Below, one piece after another: positions 58,313 through 64,000 of a DNA stretch of 64,000 bases. The DNA is from Pseudomonas sp. Tri1 (GTDB lineage Bacteria; Pseudomonadota; Gammaproteobacteria; Pseudomonadales; Pseudomonadaceae), in the NCBI RefSeq assembly GCF_017968885.1, contig NZ_CP072913.1, forward strand, positions 6,426,501-6,490,500, written 5' to 3'. Under the pieces are notes generated by a model, which saw only the letters and a program-made list of their open reading frames with translations, did no database searches and had not been told where the DNA came from. Position numbers and translations under genes: made by a program. Every line of letters starts with the position of its first letter. The first letter of the stretch is position 1.

Positions 58313-58738
58313 TTACAGGCCAGACATCTCTTTGATGGCACCCTTGAGGTCGTCATCCGAGCAATCGGCGCAGGTGCCTTTTGGCGGCATGGAGTTAATG
58401 CCGGTAATGGCCTTGGCCAGGATGCCGTCGAGACCGCCCTGGTGATCGGCGCGTTCTTTCCAGGCAGCCTTGTCACCAATTTTCGGCGCACCCAACAGGC
58501 CCGTGCCGTGGCAAGCGTTGCAATGTTTTGCAATCACATCAGCGGGCTTCTTGGCACCGCCAGCGCCGCCAGCGGCAGTGGCAACTTCCATGCCTTTGCA
58601 CTCTTTCCCCTGGACGCAGACCTGACCAACGGGTTCGAGGCGCTTGGCGATTTCGTCGTTGGTCGCCGCTTGGGCACTGACTGCCCATAGGGCCAATACG
58701 GTTGCTGGTGCAGCCAGCATTTTCATAATTAGGTTCAC
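58313..58738 (-). CDS. cycB: Cytochrome c5 family protein
   Basis: Small periplasmic mono-haem cytochrome c of 141 residues. The signal peptide ends at AQA (about 24), the haem site is CNACH in AKHCNACHGTGLLGAPKIG, and the axial Met is in INSMPPKGTCADC. The two extra cysteines in TCADCSD and the pair in VCVQGKEC are typical of cytochrome c5 relatives. The GTG at 58736-58738 has gaggg upstream; the ATG at 58726 would give a product four residues shorter. It matches the P. aeruginosa gene PA5300 in position. Confidence 0.92.
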   Translation of the reverse strand: MNLIMKMLAAPATVLALWAVSAQAATNDEIAKRLEPVGQVCVQGKECKGMEVATAAGGAGGAKKPADVIAKHCNACHGTGLLGAPKIGDKAAWKERADHQGGLDGILAKAITGINSMPPKGTCADCSDDDLKGAIKEMSGL

Positions 58739-58909
58739 GCGTACACCCTCAATGGTGGCTAGTCACGCCTGCGGCCACGGTTTGCAGGCGGGCGCAAGTA
58801 TAGCGGTAAGCCTGCCACTACGGAACAACCCCAAAGTCGCAAGGGTCTTGTTTGAAGTGACAGCTCCTCCTTCGGGCGCCTTTGCCATCCAGGCCCGGCG
58901 CCTCTTTCC

Positions 58910-59458
58910 CTAGAAATTGGCCGGTGTAGCTGCGCTGATCAGTCGCGCCGGCACATCGAACGGATTGCGGAAACGGTGTGGCTTGGTGCTTTCAAAATAG
59001 TAGCTGTCGCCGGCTTCAAGCACGAAAGTTTCGACACCGACCACCAGTTCCAGTCGCCCTTCCACCAGAATCCCGGTTTCCTCACCCTCATGGGTGAGCA
59101 TCTCTTCACCGGTATCGGCCCCAGGCGGATAGATTTCGTTCAGGAAGGCAATCGCTCGGCTCGGGTGCGCCCTGCCCACCAGCTTCATGGTCACGGCGCC
59201 GTCGGAGATGTCGATCAGTTCGTTGGCTTTGTAGACGATCTGGGTCGGTTTCTCCTGGAGGATTTCTTCGGAGAAAAACTCGACCATGGACATGGGAATC
59301 CCGCCAAGAACCTTACGCAGCGAGCTGATCGAGGGGCTCACGCTATTCTTCTCGATCATCGAAATAGTGCTGTTGGTGACGCCCGCGCGCTTGGCGAGTT
59401 CACGCTGGGAAAGGCCTTTGAGTTTACGAATGGATTGCAGTCGTTCACCGACGTCCAA
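58910..59458 (-). CDS. pauR: Cupin-domain regulator PauR (polyamine-responsive repressor)
   Basis: A 182-residue regulator with an N-terminal helix-turn-helix (6-60, LQSIRKLKGLSQRELAKRAGVTNSTISMIEKNSVSPSISSLRKVL) and a C-terminal cupin (about 105-178, HEGEETGILVEGRLELVVG, GDSYYFESTKPHRFRNP). It corresponds to PauR (PA5301), which represses polyamine catabolic genes until putrescine or related compounds are sensed. Nearby genes fit: a gamma-glutamylputrescine oxidase-like gene lies at the right edge. Confidence 0.9.
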   Translation of the reverse strand: MDVGERLQSIRKLKGLSQRELAKRAGVTNSTISMIEKNSVSPSISSLRKVLGGIPMSMVEFFSEEILQEKPTQIVYKANELIDISDGAVTMKLVGRAHPSRAIAFLNEIYPPGADTGEEMLTHEGEETGILVEGRLELVVGVETFVLEAGDSYYFESTKPHRFRNPFDVPARLISAATPANF

Positions 59459-59585
59459 TGCTGGAGCCTCCAGGGATCAGGTTGTGTGGAAAGTGAGCGT
59501 TATCATGGCGACAGCGTTCAGTATTTACAACACTTTGACCCGAATCCTGTGCGGTGAAGCGACTTTCGGTAGGTTACGCGTTGCG

Positions 59586-60659
59586 TCAGCGCCCGGAATA
59601 GAGCCGTGGCACCCGTCGCAGGTTGCAGAAAATCTGGTAAGGAATCGTGTCGGCGGCTTTCGCGACGTCGCTGGCGAGGATGTTCTTGCCCCACAACTCC
59701 ACAGTCGAACCGAGCCCGGCCTGGGGAATATCGGTCAAATCGACGCACAACATGTCCATCGACACCCGCCCGACCAGTTGGCTGCGCTGCCCGGCCACCA
59801 GCACCGGTGTGCCATTGGGTGCCTGGCGCGGGTAACCGTCGGCATAACCCATCGCGACTACCCCAACCCGCGTCGGTTGTGCGGTCACAAAACGGGCGCC
59901 GTAGCCCACCGGCTCGCCCGCGGGCAATTCACGCACGCAGATGATCTTCGATTCCAGGGTCATGACCGGCTGCAGGCGCGAGGCGACGGCATTGGGTTCA
60001 TCGAAAGGCGTCGCACCATAAAGCATGATGCCCGGCCGCACCCAGTCACTCGGCATCTGCGGCCAACCCAACACCGCCGGCGAGTTGCGCAGGCTGATCT
60101 CGGCCGCCAAACCCTGACGGGCCGCCTCGAATACAGCCAGTTGTTGGCTGCTGCTGGGATCGTGCAGTTCATCAGCGCGGGCGAAGTGGCTCATCAATAC
60201 AATTTTCGCCACTTTGCCGCTGGCGAGCAGGCGACGATAGGCGGCTTGGTAGTCCGCCGGATGCAGTCCGACCCGGTGCATCCCCGAATCAAGCTTGAGC
60301 CAGACGGTGATCGGCATGCTCAACGTCGCATTTTCAATCGCTTCAAGCTGCCACAACGAATGCACCACACACCACAGGTCGTGCTCGACGATCAACGGCA
60401 GTTCATCAGCCTCGAAGAACCCTTCCAGCAACAGGACTGGGCCACGAATCCCCGCGGCCCGCAGCTCCAGGGCCTCTTCAATGCACGCCACGGCGAACCC
60501 ATCGGCCGTGTCCTGCAGCGCCTCGGCGCAACGCACCGCGCCGTGCCCGTAGGCGTCGGCCTTGATCACCGCAAGGGCCTTGGCCCCCGTGACTTCGCGA
60601 GCCAATTGGTAGTTGTGACGCAGGGCTTGAAGGTCGATCAGGGCACGGGCAGGACGCAT
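59586..60659 (-). CDS. dadX: Alanine racemase (catabolic, DadX type)
   Basis: PLP enzyme of 357 residues interconverting L- and D-alanine. The PLP lysine is in [12 protein letters not shown] and the catalytic tyrosine in [12 protein letters not shown], with [12 protein letters not shown] following. Its place after ridA and dadA marks it as the catabolic DadX, supplying D-alanine to DadA, rather than the biosynthetic Alr. A terminator separates it from ridA, so it may have its own promoter or rely on read-through. Confidence 0.94.
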   Translation of the reverse strand: MRPARALIDLQALRHNYQLAREVTGAKALAVIKADAYGHGAVRCAEALQDTADGFAVACIEEALELRAAGIRGPVLLLEGFFEADELPLIVEHDLWCVVHSLWQLEAIENATLSMPITVWLKLDSGMHRVGLHPADYQAAYRRLLASGKVAKIVLMSHFARADELHDPSSSQQLAVFEAARQGLAAEISLRNSPAVLGWPQMPSDWVRPGIMLYGATPFDEPNAVASRLQPVMTLESKIICVRELPAGEPVGYGARFVTAQPTRVGVVAMGYADGYPRQAPNGTPVLVAGQRSQLVGRVSMDMLCVDLTDIPQAGLGSTVELWGKNILASDVAKAADTIPYQIFCNLRRVPRLYSGR

Positions 60660-60684
60660 GGCGGCGGGCTTCTAGGCGGTCATG

Positions 60685-60732
60685 AATAAAAAACCGGCGC
60701 TGGCTGACGGCATGAACCACCAACAGCGCCGG
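60685..60732 (-). terminator. Terminator between ridA and dadX
   Basis: On the minus strand a 9-bp stem (ccggcgctg / cagcgccgg, loop 21 bases) is followed by TTTTTTATTC, 24 bp after ridA. Confidence 0.7.
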
Positions 60733-60755
60733 AAGAGGGATCGTTTTGACAGGGA

Positions 60756-61109
60756 TTAAGGCAGCGCGGCCACAACCGACAGCTCTACCAGAATCTCCGG
60801 TTCGCACAGCTTGGCTTCCACAGTGGCACGGGCCGGGGCGACGCCTTTAGGCAGCCATTTGTCCCAGATCGCATTCATGCCTTCGAAGTGCGCCTCAATG
60901 TCTTTCAGATAGATCGTCACCGACAGCAGACGGTTCTTGTCGGTCCCGGCCAAGTCCAGCAAGCGCTCGATGTTGGCCAGGGTTTCACGGGTCTGCTGCT
61001 CGATACCGGCGCTCATGTCGTCGCCGACCTGCCCCGCCAGGTAAACGGTGCCGTTGTGCACGACAACCTGGCTCATGCGGTCATTGGTGAGCTGGCGCTG
61101 GATTGACAT
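60756..61109 (-). CDS. RidA family protein
   Basis: A 117-residue RidA/YjgF/UK114-family protein, which hydrolyses reactive enamine and imine intermediates released by PLP enzymes and amino acid oxidases. It shows [44 protein letters not shown] and the signature [23 protein letters not shown] with the conserved Arg. I chose the ATG at 61107-61109. It overlaps the end of dadA by 29 bases, implying coupling. It probably clears 2-iminopropionate made by DadA (inference from position). Confidence 0.93.
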   Translation of the reverse strand: MSIQRQLTNDRMSQVVVHNGTVYLAGQVGDDMSAGIEQQTRETLANIERLLDLAGTDKNRLLSVTIYLKDIEAHFEGMNAIWDKWLPKGVAPARATVEAKLCEPEILVELSVVAALP

Positions 61110-62385
61110 GTTTCGTGGACTCCTGGTGTTTGCTGCCATAACGGGAAATATCGAGGCCTTCGGCGCTGATCTGCGGCTTTTTCTTCGCCATCAGGTCTGC
61201 CAACAGGCGACCGGAACCACAAGCCATGGTCCAGCCGAGCGTACCGTGACCGGTGTTCAGGAACAGGTTCTTGAACGGAGTGGCACCCACGATCGGCGTA
61301 CCGTCCGGGGTGGTCGGGCGCAAGCCGGTCCAGAAACTGGCTTGGGCCAGGTCGCCGCCATGAGGATAAAGGTCGTTGACGATCATCTCCAGGGTTTCAC
61401 GCCGACGTGGGTTCAGGGACAGGTCAAAACCGGCGATTTCCGCCATACCGCCTACGCGAATGCGGTTGTCGAACCGGGTGATCGCCACCTTGTAGGTTTC
61501 GTCGAGAATAGTCGAAGTAGGCGCCATCGCCGGGTCGGTGATCGGCACGGTCAGGGAATAACCCTTGAGCGGATACACCGGCGCGCGGATACCCAGCGGC
61601 TTGAGCAATTGCGGCGAGTAGCTGCCCAAGGCCAGGACATAGCGGTCGGCAGTTTCCAGCTTGCCGTCGATCCAGACACCGTTGATCCGGTCGCCGGCGT
61701 AGTCCAGGCGCTGGATATCCTGGCCAAAGCGGAATTGCACGCCGAGCTTCTCGGCCATTTCCGCCAGGCGCGTGGTAAACATCTGGCAGTCGCCGGTCTG
61801 GTCGTTGGGCAGACGCAAGGCGCCGGTCAGAATGTCGGTGACATTGGCCAGGGCCGGTTCGACCCGGGCGATGCCCTCGCGATCGAGCAATTCGAACGGC
61901 ACGCCGGACTCTTTCAATACCGCGATGTCTTTCGCCGCGCCATCGAGCTGCGCCTGGGTGCGGAACAACTGGGTAGTCCCCAGGCTGCGACCTTCGTAGG
62001 CGATGCCGGTCTCGGCGCGCAGCTCATCGAGGCAGTCACGGCTGTATTCGGACAGGCGCACCATGCGCTCTTTGTTGATGGCATAGCGGCTAGCGGTGCA
62101 ATTGCGCAGCATCTGCGCCATCCACAGGTACTGGTCGATGTCAGCGGTGGCCTTGATGGCCAGCGGTGCATGGCGTTGCAACAACCACTTGATGGCCTTG
62201 AGCGGCACACCTGGGGCGGCCCACGGCGAGGCATACCCTGGCGAAACCTGGCCGGCGTTGGCGAAACTGGTTTCCATGGCTGGCGCCGGCTGACGGTCGA
62301 CCACTACCACCTCAAACCCGGCCCGGGCTAGATAGTAAGCACTGACGGTACCGATGACGCCGCTACCCAAGACCAGAACGCGCAT
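61081..62385 (-). CDS. dadA: D-amino acid dehydrogenase small subunit
   Basis: Membrane-associated FAD enzyme of 434 residues that oxidises D-alanine and other D-amino acids to keto acids and passes electrons to the respiratory chain. The N-terminal FAD fold [60 protein letters not shown], and C-terminal [46 protein letters not shown] are diagnostic. It leads the dad genes and is divergent from lrp/dadR. Confidence 0.96.
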   Translation of the reverse strand: MRVLVLGSGVIGTVSAYYLARAGFEVVVVDRQPAPAMETSFANAGQVSPGYASPWAAPGVPLKAIKWLLQRHAPLAIKATADIDQYLWMAQMLRNCTASRYAINKERMVRLSEYSRDCLDELRAETGIAYEGRSLGTTQLFRTQAQLDGAAKDIAVLKESGVPFELLDREGIARVEPALANVTDILTGALRLPNDQTGDCQMFTTRLAEMAEKLGVQFRFGQDIQRLDYAGDRINGVWIDGKLETADRYVLALGSYSPQLLKPLGIRAPVYPLKGYSLTVPITDPAMAPTSTILDETYKVAITRFDNRIRVGGMAEIAGFDLSLNPRRRETLEMIVNDLYPHGGDLAQASFWTGLRPTTPDGTPIVGATPFKNLFLNTGHGTLGWTMACGSGRLLADLMAKKKPQISAEGLDISRYGSKHQESTKHVNPAPAHQ

Positions 62386-62540
62386 GTTGATGCCCTCATC
62401 GCGGATAACCGCTGACGTTTGTTATACAAAGCTTCGATGCGCGCAGTGTAAAAAAGATTAGCCAGTGCTTTTCACTATATAAATGCCTATATTTGGCGAG
62501 AATTCTCGGCAAAAACCCTTTTCATGGAGGAGCATCACCT
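62386..62540. promoter_or_regulatory. Divergent dadA / lrp control region
   Basis: A 155-bp AT-rich gap between the divergent starts. It contains the perfect palindrome cgagaattctcg at 62497-62508, a candidate Lrp or auxiliary site, and A/T tracts of the kind Lrp prefers (ttcactatataaatgcctatattt). Confidence 0.5.
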
Positions 62541-63029
62541 GTGCGCACCAACACCCAGACCAAACGCGAGCTGGACAAGATCGACCGCAATATCCTGCGC
62601 ATCCTCCAGGCGGATGGACGGATTTCCTTCACGGAGCTGGGGGAAAAGGTCGGCCTCTCCACGACGCCCTGCACCGAGCGGGTTCGGCGCCTGGAGCGCG
62701 AGGGGATCATCATGGGCTACAACGCCCGACTCAACCCGCAACACTTGAAGGGCAGCCTGCTGGTGTTTGTCGAAATCAGCCTCGATTACAAGTCCGGCGA
62801 CACCTTTGAAGAGTTCCGGCGCGCGGTGCTGAAGTTGCCACACGTGCTGGAATGCCATCTGGTGTCAGGGGATTTTGACTATCTGGTGAAAGCGCGAATT
62901 TCCGAGATGGCTTCGTACCGCAAGCTCTTGGGGGACATTCTGCTCAAACTGCCCCACGTGCGCGAGTCCAAGAGCTACATCGTGATGGAAGAGGTAAAGG
63001 AGAGTTTGAACCTGCCGATTCCAGACTGA
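62541..63029 (+). CDS. lrp: Lrp family regulator (DadR)
   Basis: A 162-residue Lrp/AsnC regulator with an N-terminal helix-turn-helix (ELDKIDRNILRILQADGRISFTELGEKVGLSTTPCTERVRRLEREGII) and a C-terminal ligand-binding RAM domain. In P. aeruginosa the homologue beside dadA (PA5308, DadR) activates dadAX in response to L-alanine. I chose the GTG at 62541 with ggagg 10 bases upstream: it gives the same N-terminus and length as the P. aeruginosa protein, and the longer frame adds 16 unrelated residues. Confidence 0.95.
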   Translation: MRTNTQTKRELDKIDRNILRILQADGRISFTELGEKVGLSTTPCTERVRRLEREGIIMGYNARLNPQHLKGSLLVFVEISLDYKSGDTFEEFRRAVLKLPHVLECHLVSGDFDYLVKARISEMASYRKLLGDILLKLPHVRESKSYIVMEEVKESLNLPIPD

Positions 63030-63079
63030 ACCTGGCTCCAGGACATGCTCGCAAAGGCCGCGACTGGTCTCTCTGCTTG

Positions 63080-63433
63080 CTAGACCAGTACCTGCCGGGT
63101 GCTGGCCATGTACTCATGAATCTGCTTTTCGACCCGTGGATGGATCAACTCCACCGGCCGCCGCCCATTGGGGCATGGCAGGGTCGCCGTGGTGCCGAAC
63201 AGCCGGCAGATCAGCGGCCGTTCGTCGTAGACCGTGCAACCGTTCGGCCCCAAGTGCACGCAATCGAGTGCGTCCATGGCCGCGTCCTGTTCAGCGCGGC
63301 TCTTACGCGGCAAGCGGGCCATTTCTTCGGGCGAAGTGGTCACCGGACCACAGCAGTCATGGCAACCCGGTACGCACTCGAACGAGGGAATCTGTTGGCG
63401 CAGCGTACGGATTTTTTGACTGTTGCAGCTCAT
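63080..63433 (-). CDS. YkgJ family cysteine cluster protein
   Basis: A 117-residue protein with the YkgJ/DUF-type zinc or iron-binding cysteine pattern: FECVPGCHDCCGPV near the start, and DCVHLGPNGCTVYDERPLICRLFG with PCPNG downstream. The family has no firm function. It is convergent with lrp (stops 50 bp apart). Confidence 0.9.
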   Translation of the reverse strand: MSCNSQKIRTLRQQIPSFECVPGCHDCCGPVTTSPEEMARLPRKSRAEQDAAMDALDCVHLGPNGCTVYDERPLICRLFGTTATLPCPNGRRPVELIHPRVEKQIHEYMASTRQVLV

Positions 63434-63579
63434 CGAGGTGGTTACCGAGGTGGGACAGTGCTCGATTCTGCCTTAAAAGCCTTACTCCAGACAGCGCCAG
63501 CCGACCGGTGTTGCCCACGAATGAATCCACGGCTTATGCTCCGTAAAATTTCTCAAACACAAAAATCAGGATTACGCAC

Positions 63580-64000
63580 ATGAACGCCCGTGTTCAGCAA
63601 CCTGTCCCGAGCCACGCGCACGCCGCCTCCTATTACGCCGCCAGCAGCTTGCCGCAACCGGACCATCCGGTGCTGCAAGGCGAAGCGGTGGCGGATGTCT
63701 GCGTGATCGGCGGCGGGTTTTCCGGGCTGAACACGGCGATCGAGCTGGCCGAGCGTGGCATGAGCGTCGTGTTGCTGGAAGCCCACAAGATCGGCTGGGG
63801 CGCCAGCGGGCGCAACGGCGGCCAGTTGATTCGCGGCGTTGGCCATGGCCTCGAGCAGTTCGCCCCGGTCATCGGTGCCGACGGCGTACGCCAGATGAAA
63901 CTCATGGGCCTCGAAGCGGTGGAAATCGTCCGACAACGCGTCGAGCGCTTTCAGATCTCCTGCGACCTCACCTGGGGTTACTGCGACCTGGCCAACAAGC
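63580..64000 (+). CDS. FAD-dependent gamma-glutamylputrescine oxidase-like protein (partial)
   Basis: The first 140 codons of a flavin oxidoreductase cut by the window edge. The FAD site is VCVIGGGFSGLNTAIELAERGMSVVLLEA, followed by the DAO-family stretch GWGASGRNGGQLIRGVGHGLEQF. This matches PuuB/PauB proteins, which oxidise gamma-glutamylputrescine and lie after the dad genes in P. aeruginosa (PA5309). PauR in this window is the expected repressor. The exact substrate awaits the missing C-terminus. Confidence 0.85.
   Translation, partial: MNARVQQPVPSHAHAASYYAASSLPQPDHPVLQGEAVADVCVIGGGFSGLNTAIELAERGMSVVLLEAHKIGWGASGRNGGQLIRGVGHGLEQFAPVIGADGVRQMKLMGLEAVEIVRQRVERFQISCDLTWGYCDLANK

Overview
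The window is a stretch of a Pseudomonas chromosome, most likely from the P. fluorescens group. It is GC-rich, and its gene order is the conserved pseudomonad one: algP-fkp-algQ-dsbH-hemY-hemX-hemD-hemC-algR-argH, then cyaA-rnk-cyaY-lptM-lysA-dapF-xerC, amtB-glnK-ubiK, comM, proE-rep-xpt, and pauR-alr-ridA-dadA-lrp. The intergenic gaps carry many inverted pairs of the short palindromic REP sequence (core gggagcgagcttgctcgcg) that is typical of fluorescent pseudomonads. No tRNA, rRNA, CRISPR array, prophage or insertion sequence was seen.

Region by region. 1-9.4 kb: a sterol-desaturase family gene cut by the left edge, elbB, yaiI, an FTR1 iron permease with a fused cytochrome c domain, a four-gene envelope cluster (TPR-like lipoprotein, YcfL-like lipoprotein, two LpoB/CsgG-like proteins), a LysE exporter and a small MscS channel. 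9.3-22 kb: the ABC-F gene yheS, algP with its Lys-Pro-Ala repeats, an FKBP isomerase, algQ, dsbH, the haem operon (hemC, hemD, hemX, hemY), algR and argH. The AlgR partner kinase AlgZ/FimS, which separates algR from argH in P. aeruginosa, is not here. hemD and hemX form one continuous reading frame. 22-36 kb: a glutathione transferase, small pseudomonad proteins, cyaA, rnk, cyaY, the small lipoprotein lptM, lysA-dapF-DUF484-xerC-HAD, sutA, yjbQ, and amtB-glnK behind a good sigma-54 promoter.

36.4-43.4 kb: a block lying between ubiK and comM, which are neighbours in P. aeruginosa. It holds a chemoreceptor, a three-gene membrane sugar/polyol dehydrogenase operon (tri-haem cytochrome c, Tat-exported small subunit, GMC flavoprotein with an Fe-S motif), and a histidine kinase whose N-terminal membrane domain matches the plant ethylene receptor ETR1, including the copper-binding Cys and His and the essential Asp. 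This kinase is the most striking gene in the window. 43.5-64 kb: comM, a DUF4432 sugar-epimerase-like protein, a Cache chemoreceptor, a LysR regulator, a MATE pump, the EAL phosphodiesterase ProE, rep (broken by one missing G in a G-run), xpt, a CoA transferase, a cytochrome c5, pauR, the D-/L-alanine catabolic genes (alr, ridA, dadA, lrp/dadR), a YkgJ-type protein and the start of a gamma-glutamylputrescine-oxidase-like gene cut by the right edge.

Two reading-frame anomalies (rep, hemD/hemX) sit at homopolymer runs, so base-call errors should be excluded before biology is inferred from them.
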